Of a stretch of 64,000 nt of DNA, positions 8,520 to 17,822 are shown piece by piece; positions within the stretch are counted from its first letter, which is position 1; each line of letters starts with the position of its first letter. A program made the position numbers and the translations under genes. The notes under the pieces were generated by a model. It worked only from the letters and a program-made list of their open reading frames with translations. It made no database searches and was not told the origin of the DNA. The stretch is taken from the NCBI RefSeq assembly GCF_036250735.1, contig NZ_CP109430.1, positions 9,486,001-9,550,000 of the forward strand, read 5' to 3'. The DNA is from Streptosporangium sp. NBC_01495 (GTDB taxonomy: Bacteria > Actinomycetota > Actinomycetes > Streptosporangiales > Streptosporangiaceae).

Positions 8520-9014
8520 ATGATAGTGCTGGGACTTCTCTTGATCGTACTCGCGGGTGCGACCGTGATCGCGGTCTCCTGGGACGAGACCGCGGCATCG
8601 ACCACCACCGCTTCCTTCACCGTGTTCGACCGCCTGTTCCAGTTCACCCAGCTGGAGCTCTTCTTCGCCGGGGTGGCCACGGGAGCGGTCTTCCTGCTCG
8701 GCCTGGGGATCATGTTCTCCGGTATGCGGCGCTCGGCCGCGCACCGTCGCAGGCTCCGTACCTCGCGGACGGAGGCGCGTGACCGCGTCACCCGCCTGGA
8801 GGAGGAGAAGCGGGAGCTGGAGCGCAAGCTCGAAGAGACCCCCGCGACCCCCGCGACCCCCGCGACCGCGACGGCCCCCGTGGTCGACCGCGACCGCGAC
8901 GGCGTCGACGACCGTGCCGAGGACACCGCGCCCCACCCCCGGGTCGACGTGCCCCGGCAGTCCTCCACCGACCAGCTCGTGGCCGGTCGCCACGGACGCT
9001 CGGACCACCGCTAG
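8520..9014 (+). CDS. Small two-helix membrane protein with coiled coil (unknown function)
   Basis: 164 residues. An N-terminal hydrophobic helix (IVLGLLLIVLAGATVIAV) and a second (ELFFAGVATGAVFLLGLGIMF) are followed by a basic turn and a coiled coil (about 80-105, RLEEEKRELERKLEE). A short ATP repeat and an acidic tail with DRDRDGVDD follow. The topology is loosely reminiscent of LapA-type small membrane proteins, but I do not recognise a family with confidence. Translation may be controlled by the hairpin that ends at its ATG. Followed by a strong bidirectional hairpin shared with benE. Confidence 0.75.
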   Translation: MIVLGLLLIVLAGATVIAVSWDETAASTTTASFTVFDRLFQFTQLELFFAGVATGAVFLLGLGIMFSGMRRSAAHRRRLRTSRTEARDRVTRLEEEKRELERKLEETPATPATPATATAPVVDRDRDGVDDRAEDTAPHPRVDVPRQSSTDQLVAGRHGRSDHR

Positions 9015-9027
9015 TCCCCGTCTTCCC

Positions 9028-10320
9028 TCAGCCGGTGCGCCCCTCGGGCCGCACCGGCTGCGGCATGTCCGGACCCCCCTCGCCCGCGATCGGCGAACCC
9101 CCGTCGCCACCCGGTACGGCCTCATCTGACACGGTCTCGTCCGCCGGGATCTCGTCCGCCGGGGTCCCGGCGGTTTTCCCTCGACGGTGCAGGAGTGTCA
9201 TGAGCCCGCCCGCGACGAGTCCCCAGAAGGCGGCGCCCACGCCCAGGAGCGTCAGTCCCGACGCGGTGACCACGAAGGTGACGGCCGCGGCCTCCCTGCC
9301 CTCGGGGTCGGCGACGGCGGAGGCGACGGCCGAGACGAGCGCGCCGAGCAGGGCGAGACCGGCGACGGCCTCGACGAGCAGCGGCGGGGAGAGCAGGACG
9401 AGCGCGGTGGCCAGCCCCGAGCCGATACCGAGAACGATCATCGAGGCGCCCGAGGTGACCGAGGCGATCCACCGGCGGGCCGGATCGGGATCGGCGTCGG
9501 GCCCGGCGGACAGCGCGGCGCTGATCGCCGCCAGGTTCACCGCGTGGCCGCCCAGCGGGGCACCGAGCGTGCTCGCCAGGCCGGTGGAGACGAGGATCCC
9601 GCGCAGCGGGGGACGGTAGCCGTACCCGGCGAGGACCGCCATGCCCGGCACGTTCTGCGAGGCCATGGTGACCAGGAACAGCGGGAGCGCGACGCTGACT
9701 ATCGCCTGGGCGCTCCAGGACGGGACGGTCACCTCAAGCACCGGCCGCACGTCCACCGCCCCCAGCCCCGGACCGGTCAGGGCGATGGCCGCGACGGCGA
9801 CGAGGAGGGCCACCGGGACCGCCCACCTGCGGGCGAACCTGCTCAGCAGCGCCCAGGTGAGCACGACGGGACCCGCCATCAGCGGTATCTCGGCGAGCGC
9901 CCTGACCGGCGCGACACACAGATCGAGCAGGACCCCGGCGAGCATGGCACCGGCGATCGGCGTGGGGATGGCCGAGATCCACCGGCCCAGGACGGGGAAG
10001 AGACCGGCGGCGGTGAGGAGGAGTCCCGAGACCACGAACGCCCCGACCGCGACGGGAAAACCGCCCTCCACGGTCCCGGTCGCGACCAGCAGCGCCGACC
10101 CCGGGGTGGACCAGGCGATGACGATCGGAACGCGCTGCCGCAGGCCCAGCCAGACGGCCACCACGCCGATGAACAGGCAGAGGACGAGCAGCCCCGACGC
10201 CGCCTGCCGCTGGTCGGCGCCCACGGCCCTGAGCCCCGCCAGGACCACGGCGAAGGAACTGGCGAAACCGACCACCGCGGTCACGACTCCGGCGAGCACG
10301 GGTTGAAGCAGGCGTGTCAT
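9028..10320 (-). CDS. benE: BenE-family benzoate:H+ symporter-like transporter
   Basis: 430 residues, about 10-12 hydrophobic segments. BenE signatures are visible: GFASSFAVVLAGLRAVGA near the N-terminus, IAWSTPGSALL, IPTPIAGAMLAGVL, ASQNVPGMAVLAGYGY and GAPLGGHAVNLAAI. Predicted to import an aromatic or other organic acid with protons. The last ~45 residues are an acidic, repetitive cytoplasmic tail. Divergent from an XRE-cupin regulator with an 18-bp palindrome between them, so that regulator probably controls it. The true substrate is not determinable here. Confidence 0.88.
   Translation of the reverse strand: MTRLLQPVLAGVVTAVVGFASSFAVVLAGLRAVGADQRQAASGLLVLCLFIGVVAVWLGLRQRVPIVIAWSTPGSALLVATGTVEGGFPVAVGAFVVSGLLLTAAGLFPVLGRWISAIPTPIAGAMLAGVLLDLCVAPVRALAEIPLMAGPVVLTWALLSRFARRWAVPVALLVAVAAIALTGPGLGAVDVRPVLEVTVPSWSAQAIVSVALPLFLVTMASQNVPGMAVLAGYGYRPPLRGILVSTGLASTLGAPLGGHAVNLAAISAALSAGPDADPDPARRWIASVTSGASMIVLGIGSGLATALVLLSPPLLVEAVAGLALLGALVSAVASAVADPEGREAAAVTFVVTASGLTLLGVGAAFWGLVAGGLMTLLHRRGKTAGTPADEIPADETVSDEAVPGGDGGSPIAGEGGPDMPQPVRPEGRTG
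9029..9060. terminator. Bidirectional hairpin terminator between the small membrane protein and benE
   Basis: An 11-bp perfect stem (CAGCCGGTGCG/CGCACCGGCTG, 10-nt loop) lies within the last codons of benE and 15 bases after the stop of the convergent gene. There is no U-tract, as is common for high-GC actinobacterial terminators. Confidence 0.55.
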
Positions 10321-10351
10321 CTTCGGTCCTCGCGGGGGAAAGGGTGCCAGG

Positions 10352-10369
10352 CGTTCCGTAAACGGAACG
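10352..10369. promoter_or_regulatory. Palindromic operator candidate between benE and the XRE-cupin regulator
   Basis: CGTTCCGT-AA-ACGGAACG is an 18-bp inverted repeat with 8-bp perfect arms, centred between the two divergent starts (10320 and 10394). This is the expected position and size for a site bound by the adjacent HTH regulator. Confidence 0.6.
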
Positions 10370-10393
10370 GGCGTCGTGCTGCACGATAGCCCC

Positions 10394-11125
10394 ATGGACT
10401 CCGGAGCACAAAGCCCCAGGCCCGCCGGGGAAACCGGCACGCCAGACCGATCCGCCGCGGACGACGGCACCCTCGAACGACCCGCCGCGGGCACCGGCAC
10501 GCCCGTCAGGCCCGCCGCGGGCACCCACGCGCCCGGCAGGCCCTCAGCGGCCACCGACCGGCCCGCCGTGGACGGCGGGACGCTCGACATCGGGCGGCGG
10601 ATTCGCCGGCTGCGCGAGGAGCGCGGCATCTCCCTGTCGGCCCTCGCCCGCGGCGCCGGTGTCGGCAAGGCCACGCTCTCCGGCCTGGAGAACGGCACCC
10701 GCAACCCCACCCTGGAGACCCTCTGGGCGATCACCGCCGAGCTCGGCGTCCCCCTCGCGATGGCCGTCGGCACCCCGCCGGTGGACGCGGGCGGGAGCGA
10801 GACGGCCGAGACGGCCCCCGTCATCCACGGGACGGCCGCCGAGGGGACGCTGCTCCAGGTCTTCGAGGACGAGGGGGTGACGTACGAGCTCTACCGGATG
10901 GTGATCCGCCCCGGGGTGGCGCAGGTCTCGCCCGCCCACCACGAGGGCGTCACCGAGCACATGACCGTCTTCGCCGGAACGCTCAGCGCGGGACCGACCG
11001 GGGCTCCCCTGCGCGCCGGCCCCGGCGAGCACATCTCCTGGCGGTCGGACGTCCCGCACGCGTACGTCGTCCTCGGTGACCAGGACGTCCACGCCAGCCT
11101 GCTCATCCGCTACCCGCGCCGCTGA
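10394..11125 (+). CDS. XRE-family transcriptional regulator with C-terminal cupin
   Basis: About 243 residues from ATG 10394; a GTG at 10376 is an alternative. Residues 1-62 are a low-complexity Gly/Pro/Ala/Thr stretch with repeated RPAAGT-like units, encoded by imperfect 36-bp DNA repeats. An HTH_3 domain follows (IGRRIRRLREERGISLSALA, VGKATLSGLENGTRNPTLETL), then a cupin_2 barrel (residues ~145-240) with the sensor signature HHEGVTEHMTVFAG. These proteins typically sense a small ligand and repress a neighbouring transporter. The pairing here is the divergent benE and possibly the downstream MFS gene. The disordered, repeat-expanded N-terminus is unusual. Confidence 0.88.
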   Translation: MDSGAQSPRPAGETGTPDRSAADDGTLERPAAGTGTPVRPAAGTHAPGRPSAATDRPAVDGGTLDIGRRIRRLREERGISLSALARGAGVGKATLSGLENGTRNPTLETLWAITAELGVPLAMAVGTPPVDAGGSETAETAPVIHGTAAEGTLLQVFEDEGVTYELYRMVIRPGVAQVSPAHHEGVTEHMTVFAGTLSAGPTGAPLRAGPGEHISWRSDVPHAYVVLGDQDVHASLLIRYPRR

Positions 11126-11148
11126 TCCCGGCGCCCCGGTCAACCCGA

Positions 11149-11179
11149 TTGCATGCTTAAAATACCTAAAAAGTAATAT
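11149..11179 (+). promoter_or_regulatory. AT-rich promoter of the MFS gene
   Basis: TTGCAT (-35, 11149-11154) and TAATAT (-10, 11174-11179) are separated by 19 bp in a conspicuously AT-rich stretch. The -10 box is seven bases before the ATG, so the transcript is probably leaderless. Confidence 0.5.
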
Positions 11180-11186
11180 TTACCCC

Positions 11187-12410
11187 ATGACACCACGGTC
11201 CATGGCGATTCTCTTCTGGGCCACGGGTGTACTCGCCTACGTCGTCGCCGTCTTCCACCGGCAGTCGCTGGGGGTGGCGGGCATCGAGGCGGCGGCGAGG
11301 CTCGGCGTCGGGGCGGCGGGGCTCTCGGTCCTGGCCATGTGCCAGCTGCTGGTCTACGCGGGCATGCAGGTGCCCGTCGGGATACTGGTCGACCGACTCG
11401 GCTCCAAGCGCATGCTGGTCCTGGGAGCCGTGGTGATGGCCTGCGGCGAGCTCGTCTTCGCCCTGGCCGCAGGGCTGCTGCCGGGTATCGCCGGGCGGGC
11501 GCTGATCGGGTGCGGGGACGCGATGACGTTCATCAGCGTGATCAGGCTGGTCGGCCTCTCCTTCCCCGCCCACCGCAACCCGCTGATGGTCCAGCTCACC
11601 GGCCTGCTCGGCCAGCTCGGCGCGATCGCCTCCGCGGTGCCCCTCATCCACTCCCTGCACACGTACGGCTGGACGCCGACCTTCGCGGGCGCCGCCGTCG
11701 TGGGCCTGGTCTCCGCGTTCCTGCTGGTCACGGTGCTGCGCGACGCCCGCCCCGAGCGTACGGGGGCGCCGCCGAGCCTGAAGGCCGCCTGGGCCGAGCC
11801 GGGCACCCGGCTGGGCATGTGGACCCACGCGGCCACCCAGTGCTCGGCGGCGGCGTTCCTGCTGCTGTGGGGGTATCCGTTCCTGGTCCGGGGACAGGGA
11901 CTGACCCCCGCGACGGCGGGCGTGCTGCTGACCACGCTGACCCTGTGCGGCATGGTGTGCGGGCCGCTGCTCGGCTACCTCGCCGGACGGTTCCCCTTCC
12001 ACCGCTCCCGGATGGTGCTCATCGTGATCGGCACCACCGCCGGGGCGTGGACCGCCGTGCTGGTCTGGCCGGGACGGGCACCGCTCTGGCTGCTGGTGGC
12101 GCTCGTGGTGGTGCTGGCGGCGAACGGCCCGGGGTCGATGATCGGCTTCGACTACGCCAGGACCTTCAACCCGGCCACCCGGATCGGCGCGGCCACCGGC
12201 ATCGTGAACGGCGGAGGCTTCGTCGCGTCAGTGTCGGTGATCGCCCTGATCGGCGTCACCCTCGACCTCATGGGCGACAACGGCCTGGACGACTTCCGCT
12301 GGGCGTTCGCCGCGCAGTACCCGATCTGGGCGCTGGGCGCCGTCCAGGTCGTCCGCTACCGGGGCAAGGCACGGCGGCGCTCGCTCCCGGCCGCCCAGGC
12401 GAGCTCCTGA
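11187..12410 (+). CDS. MFS transporter (12-helix class)
   Basis: 407 residues, strongly hydrophobic throughout. The loop 2-3 motif appears as GILVDRLGSKRML, typical of the major facilitator superfamily, and the opening VVAVFHRQSLGVAG resembles proteins of the organic-anion/nitrate-like MFS branch. The substrate cannot be told. ATG 11187 is chosen because the AT-rich promoter lies directly before it and the longer frame has no support. It follows the XRE regulator by 61 bp in the same direction but has its own promoter. Confidence 0.85.
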   Translation: MTPRSMAILFWATGVLAYVVAVFHRQSLGVAGIEAAARLGVGAAGLSVLAMCQLLVYAGMQVPVGILVDRLGSKRMLVLGAVVMACGELVFALAAGLLPGIAGRALIGCGDAMTFISVIRLVGLSFPAHRNPLMVQLTGLLGQLGAIASAVPLIHSLHTYGWTPTFAGAAVVGLVSAFLLVTVLRDARPERTGAPPSLKAAWAEPGTRLGMWTHAATQCSAAAFLLLWGYPFLVRGQGLTPATAGVLLTTLTLCGMVCGPLLGYLAGRFPFHRSRMVLIVIGTTAGAWTAVLVWPGRAPLWLLVALVVVLAANGPGSMIGFDYARTFNPATRIGAATGIVNGGGFVASVSVIALIGVTLDLMGDNGLDDFRWAFAAQYPIWALGAVQVVRYRGKARRRSLPAAQASS

Positions 12411-12431
12411 CGCCCCGAAGGACCCGGCTCG

Positions 12432-12538
12432 GACGATCCTCGTGAAGGACCCGGTTGGACGATCCTCGTGAAGGGCTCGGCTCAGACGATCCTCGTGAAA
12501 GGTTCGGCTCAGACGATCCTCGTGAAGGGCTCGGCGAA
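12432..12538. repeat. 27-bp tandem repeat x4 made from the 3' coding end of the MBL-fold gene
   Basis: The core GACGATCCTCGTGAAG occurs at 12432, 12458, 12485 and 12512 (periods 26, 27, 27). The last copy is the final coding segment (FTRIV) of the reverse-strand MBL-fold gene, whose stop is at 12509-12511. The other three copies lie beyond the stop and fill the gap to the MFS gene. Confidence 0.85.
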
Positions 12539-13255
12539 GTGGGCGGTGCCGATCGTCCCGCCCTCCGCCCTGACCCGGTCGAGCAGCTCCACGCGCGTGA
12601 CCGCGGCCAGCTCGGGGTCGGCGTCGTAGAGGTAGGGCACCCGCGGATCCTCCAGTTGCACCGGATGCAGCACCACGTCGCCGGTCAGCACCAGATCACC
12701 GACCTGGACGACCTGGTGGCCCGGGGTGTGGCCCGGCGTGAGCAGCACCCGGACGCCGGGCAGCACCTCCGCCCCGCCGTCCACCACCTGTACCCGCTCG
12801 CCCAGCGGCCGGACGACGTGATCGAGGATCGCCTCGCCCGCCGCGTCGATCTCGGCGCGCTGCAGGACGTGCCGGGCGTTGCCGAAGACCGGCGACCCCG
12901 CGACCACCGCACCGCTCGCGTGGTCGCTGTGCAGGTGCGTGATGACCACGGCGTCCACCTCGCCGGGAGCGGTCCCCACCCGGGCCAGCTCCGCGCCCAG
13001 GGCGCCGGGCACCGGTGCCCAGCTCGCCGCGGGCGAGTCGTGGGGGCCGATGCCGGTGTCGACCAGCACCGTGCGGCCCGCCGCGTCGCGCAGCAGGTAG
13101 CAGTGGAAGTGCAGGATCCACTCGTCCGACTCGCCGTGGCGGCCCCCGGGGAACATCTGCGACATCGGCCGCCGGATCGCCTCGCCCATCGGCCCCACCG
13201 CGTCGCACAGCGGGAACACCTCGACCCCGGCGACTGTTATGGACTGATGTAGCAT
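12509..13255 (-). CDS. MBL-fold metallohydrolase
   Basis: 248 residues from ATG 13255 (AGGAG seven bases upstream; the longer frame has no better site). Metal ligands are visible: THLHSDH (HxHxDH, 107-112), the following PGHTPGH, GDVV, and the terminal GTAHFAEPF histidine. This is a class-B-like metallo-beta-lactamase fold; such single-domain proteins include lactonases, glyoxalases and other hydrolases. Resemblance is to N-acyl homoserine lactonase-like or uncharacterised MBL enzymes, so the substrate is open. Its 3' end is tandemly repeated downstream. Divergent from rho. Confidence 0.88.
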   Translation of the reverse strand: MLHQSITVAGVEVFPLCDAVGPMGEAIRRPMSQMFPGGRHGESDEWILHFHCYLLRDAAGRTVLVDTGIGPHDSPAASWAPVPGALGAELARVGTAPGEVDAVVITHLHSDHASGAVVAGSPVFGNARHVLQRAEIDAAGEAILDHVVRPLGERVQVVDGGAEVLPGVRVLLTPGHTPGHQVVQVGDLVLTGDVVLHPVQLEDPRVPYLYDADPELAAVTRVELLDRVRAEGGTIGTAHFAEPFTRIV

Positions 13256-13303
13256 CCGCTCTCCTGTTCGGGATGGGGCAACGGTGCTACCGTGATACCG
13301 GGC

Positions 13304-13336
13304 GTGACGCACCGCTGGCTAGGCCGCGTGCGATGA
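13304..13336 (+). CDS. Possible first leader micro-ORF upstream of rho (10 residues)
   Basis: GTG start ten bases after a -10-like TACCGT (13288-13293), ending in TGA that overlaps the ATG of the next micro-ORF as ATGA. Encodes THRWLGRVR after the initiator. Its position suggests a leader peptide, but nothing beyond position and overlap supports translation. Confidence 0.25.
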   Translation: MTHRWLGRVR

Positions 13337-13407
13337 TCCGCCCCCGTTTCTCGCTTTTTCTCTCACCACCGCCCCTGTGTCAGGCGTGCGGTCCCCATCT
13401 CCCGTGA
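13333..13407 (+). CDS. Possible second leader micro-ORF upstream of rho (24 residues)
   Basis: ATG 13333 overlaps the previous stop. It reads MIRPRFSLFLSPPPLCQACG and a few more residues, stopping ten bases before the rho ATG. It holds two cysteines and a Pro run. E. coli rho also has a leader peptide and autogenous attenuation. Real translation here is unproven. Confidence 0.3.
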   Translation: MIRPRFSLFLSPPPLCQACGPHLP

Positions 13408-13417
13408 AAGGTCACTC

Positions 13418-14650
<1,233 letters not shown>

Positions 14651-14743
14651 CCCGTCGTCCCCCAAAGATCCCCCGAGGATCCCCCGAAGGTCCCCACAAT
14701 CCAGCCGCAATCCGGCCGCGGCGGGACGCGAGATGATGAGGAC

Positions 14744-15574
14744 ATGCTGGACGATGTCGTCGAACACCTCGCCTGCCCGGTCTGCGGAGGCTCGCTGGAG
14801 CTCGGGGAGCGGGTCCTCAGGTGCGCCCTGGGGCACGGCTTCGACGTGGCCAGGCAGGGATACGTCAGCCTGCTGACCGGGTCGCGGGTGCCGGGAACGG
14901 CCGACAGCGCGGCCATGGTGGCGGCCAGGGACGCGTTCCTCGGCGCCGGGCACTACGCCCCGCTGGCGGAGGCGGTCGCCGGCGCCTGCCGTACCGGCGC
15001 GAAGGTGGTCGCGGACGCCGGGGCCGGGACGGGCTACTATCTCGCGCGGGCGCTCGACGCGCTGCCGGGAGCCACGGGGGTGGCACTGGACGTTTCCAAG
15101 CACGCGATCAGGCGGGCCGCGCGGGCCCATCCCCGGCTGGGGGCGGTGGTGGCCGACGTGTGGAGGCCACTGCCGTTGGGAGATGGCACGATAGATGTGC
15201 TTCTCAATGTGTTCGCCCCCAGAAATGGGGCAGAGTTCGCACGGGTGCTCAAGGGGGATGGTGAGCTCGTAGTGGTCACACCCACCTCACGGCACCTCGC
15301 GCCGCTGGTGGAGCGGCTGGGGCTCCTGTCGGTGGACGAATCGAAGGAGCGACGTGTGGCGGAGAGCCTGAGCGAGCACTTCGTCGAGACCGGCCGGAGC
15401 ACTCTCGCGTTCGAGATGACCCTGGGGCATGATGCGGTCGAGGCGGTCGTGGGAATGGGACCCAGCGCCTGGCATACGGAGACGGAAGTTATGCGAAGAA
15501 AAATCGTAGAGCTTCCAGAATTGAGCCTCGTGGAGGCTTCTTTCCGTATGTCTATCTTTAAGCACCACCTGTGA
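14744..15574 (+). CDS. RlmA-type 23S rRNA (guanine-N1)-methyltransferase
   Basis: 276 residues. An N-terminal zinc finger (C11-P-V-C14, C27, H31) is followed by a SAM-dependent Rossmann methyltransferase domain with VADAGAGTGYYLARAL (motif I). The zinc finger plus the FDVARQGYVSLLTG segment are specific to the RlmA family, which methylates G745 or G748 of 23S rRNA; the G748 enzymes give macrolide self-resistance in some producers. Which position is modified cannot be read from sequence. 93 bp behind rho, after small GATCCCCCGA direct repeats. Confidence 0.9.
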   Translation: MLDDVVEHLACPVCGGSLELGERVLRCALGHGFDVARQGYVSLLTGSRVPGTADSAAMVAARDAFLGAGHYAPLAEAVAGACRTGAKVVADAGAGTGYYLARALDALPGATGVALDVSKHAIRRAARAHPRLGAVVADVWRPLPLGDGTIDVLLNVFAPRNGAEFARVLKGDGELVVVTPTSRHLAPLVERLGLLSVDESKERRVAESLSEHFVETGRSTLAFEMTLGHDAVEAVVGMGPSAWHTETEVMRRKIVELPELSLVEASFRMSIFKHHL

Positions 15575-15587
15575 GCAAGCTGTGTGC

Positions 15588-15616
15588 TTGACAGCCACCT
15601 TCGAGGCACCTGTTAC
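15588..15616 (+). promoter_or_regulatory. Sigma-70-like promoter upstream of the S9 peptidase
   Basis: A perfect -35 TTGACA (15588-15593) is followed after 17 bp by TGTTAC (15611-15616) in an AT-richer stretch. It would give a ~130-nt 5' UTR for the gene at 15751. The -35 box lies on the right arm of a small CAAGC/GCTTG hairpin that may end the previous gene. Confidence 0.5.
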
Positions 15617-15750
15617 TGATGTGACTTTTAGTCCGAAATTCCCAGACATTACTCAAGCAATTAGCCGGTGAAGACGACATACTGGACCGCAATCCGGCGA
15701 GCCCGCGCCTGGACGCGTGAAGCTGACGCCTTGACGGAGGGAAGCGCCAT

Positions 15751-17517
15751 ATGAAGGCGGAGGAGCGCTGGCAGGCCAGGTTCCGTGCGCCGCGCGCGAC
15801 GTTGCCCGTGTGGGCGGGCCAGGCTCCCAGCCGGTCCGTCTACCGCAGCAACGCCTCGGGGGCGTGGGAGGTCTACGCCTGGGACCGCGCGGGTGGCTCC
15901 ACCCGCCAGGCGACCTCACGGCCCAAGGGCACCTCGCACGGCGCGATCGATCCCACCGGGCAGTGGATCTGGTGGTTCGACGACACCGACGGCGACGAGT
16001 GGGGCCGGTGGATGCGCCAGCCCTTCTACGGCGGCCCCGACCAGCCGATCGACCTCGCCCCCGGCTTCCCCGCCGGGCTCGGGCTCTCGGCGACGGGCGA
16101 CGCGGTCATCGGCATGGCCAGGCCGGGGCAGGGCTTCACCATCCATCTCATACAGCCGGGCGAGCCCGCGCGGACGATCTACGAGCACGCCGAGGCGGCC
16201 GCCGTCTCCGCGGTCTCCCTGGACGGCTCGCTGATCGCGATCAGCCACAGCGAGCGCGGCGACGCCCGGCACCCCGGGCTGCGCGTGCTCCGGCGCAACG
16301 GCGAGGTCGTCGGCGACCTGCACGACGGCCCCGGCAAGGGCGTCGTCGGCCTGCGCTTCGCACCGGTGTCCGGAGACCGCCGCCTGCTCACCCTGCACGA
16401 GCGCAGGGGCCGTCGCGAGCCTCTCGTCTGGGACCCCGAGACCGGCGACCAGCGGGAGATCTGGCTGCGCGACCCGGGCGAGATCACCGCCGACTGGTAC
16501 GGCGACGGCCGCTCGCTGCTCGTCGTGCGAGGCAACCGGGGCCGCACCTATCTGACCCGCTACGACCTTCCCGGCGGCGGGTTCTTCCCGATCGAGACCC
16601 AGCACGGCGTGATCGACGCCGCCGCGCCCCGCCCTGACGGCTCCGTCGAGTACTCCTGGTCCAGCGGGGCCCACCCGCCACTGATCCGGTCGACCAGCGG
16701 CCACGTGGTGATGAACCACGGCGGTCCCACCTCACCCCCGTCGGTCCCGGTCGAGGACGTGGACGTGGAGGGGCCCGGTGGCCGCATCCACGCCCTGGTC
16801 TCGCGCCCCGAGCGCGGCTCCGGCCCCTTCCCCACGGTCTTCGTGCTGCACGGCGGCCCCACCGCGCAGGACGACGACTCCTTCGTGCCGCAGGTGGCCG
16901 CCTGGGTGGATCTCGGCTTCGCGGTCGTACGGGTCAACTACCGGGGATCCACCGGCTACGGCTCCGCCTGGCGGAACGCCCTGCACGGCGACGTCGGGCA
17001 CATCGAGCTGGCCGACGTGGCCGCCGTCAGGGACGCCATGGTCGACCGCGGCGTCTGCGACCCCGACCGGCTGGTACTGTCCGGCGCCTCCTGGGGCGGC
17101 TACCTCACGCTGCTCGGCCTGGGCACCCAGCCCAAGATGTGGGCGGCGGGCATCGCCACTGTGCCGATCGCCGACCACGTCGCCACCTACGAGGAGGAGA
17201 CGGAGGCGCTGCGCTCCTACCACCGCGCGCTGCTCGGCGGCTCACCCGAGGAGCAGCGCGAGCGGTACGTGAACAGCTCGCCGATCACCTACGTCGACCA
17301 GGTCGAGGCGCCGCTGCTGATCCTCGCCGGGGAGAACGACCCGCGCTGCCCGATCGGGCAGATCGAGGCGTACGTGACCCGGCTCGCCGAGCGCGACCAC
17401 GATCACAGGGTGTACCGCTACGACGCGGGCCACGGCTCCCTGGTCGTCTCCGAGCGCATCGCGCAGATGTCGGCGCAGCTGGAATTCGCCCGAAAGCATG
17501 TGAAGACCGACATATAG
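15751..17517 (+). CDS. S9-family prolyl oligopeptidase-like serine peptidase
   Basis: 588 residues. The N-terminal ~320 residues have beta-propeller (TolB/DPP-like) repeats with several WxxD/E-type blades (VYAWDRAGG, PLVWDPETG). The C-terminal alpha/beta-hydrolase domain has the oxyanion-hole HGGPTAQ, RVNYRGSTGYG, nucleophile Ser447 in GASWGGY, acid Asp in AGENDPRCP and His in DAGHGS. No signal peptide, so probably a cytoplasmic peptidase or amidase acting on short peptides. ATG with GGAGGG upstream. Followed by 33-bp repeats between it and the convergent RsbU gene. Confidence 0.92.
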   Translation: MKAEERWQARFRAPRATLPVWAGQAPSRSVYRSNASGAWEVYAWDRAGGSTRQATSRPKGTSHGAIDPTGQWIWWFDDTDGDEWGRWMRQPFYGGPDQPIDLAPGFPAGLGLSATGDAVIGMARPGQGFTIHLIQPGEPARTIYEHAEAAAVSAVSLDGSLIAISHSERGDARHPGLRVLRRNGEVVGDLHDGPGKGVVGLRFAPVSGDRRLLTLHERRGRREPLVWDPETGDQREIWLRDPGEITADWYGDGRSLLVVRGNRGRTYLTRYDLPGGGFFPIETQHGVIDAAAPRPDGSVEYSWSSGAHPPLIRSTSGHVVMNHGGPTSPPSVPVEDVDVEGPGGRIHALVSRPERGSGPFPTVFVLHGGPTAQDDDSFVPQVAAWVDLGFAVVRVNYRGSTGYGSAWRNALHGDVGHIELADVAAVRDAMVDRGVCDPDRLVLSGASWGGYLTLLGLGTQPKMWAAGIATVPIADHVATYEEETEALRSYHRALLGGSPEEQRERYVNSSPITYVDQVEAPLLILAGENDPRCPIGQIEAYVTRLAERDHDHRVYRYDAGHGSLVVSERIAQMSAQLEFARKHVKTDI

Positions 17518-17640
17518 CCCGTATCACCCCGCGAGAGGGGTGACGGTCGGCCCGTACGGCTCCAGGGGCGCGCGGGCGCCCCTGTCCAGCCGGTGGACGG
17601 GCGTACGGGACCGCCCGATCGGGCCGGCGGGCGCGCGGGC

Positions 17641-17772
17641 GGTCTCGCCCAGCCGGTGAAAGAGACCACGAGCGGTCTCGCCCGGTCGGTGAAAGAAACC
17701 ACCACCGGCCCCACCCGGTCAATGAGAGAGACCAGCAGCGGCCCCGCCCGGCCGATCAGCAGGCGGGCGGGA
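17641..17772. repeat. 33-bp tandem repeat, four imperfect copies
   Basis: Copies start at 17641, 17674, 17707 and 17740. The unit runs from GGTCTCGCCC to the next start, with GGTGAAAGAGACCA inside; the last two copies carry GGCCCC instead of GGTCTC. The array lies in the 305-bp gap between convergent genes. Thirty-three is divisible by three and translates to degenerate 11-residue repeats on either strand, but no start or ribosome site suggests a gene. Confidence 0.75.
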
Positions 17773-17822
17773 CCGTCCAGCCTGTGGGCGGGCGAACCCG
17801 CCCGGTCGGTGGGCGGGTCCTG

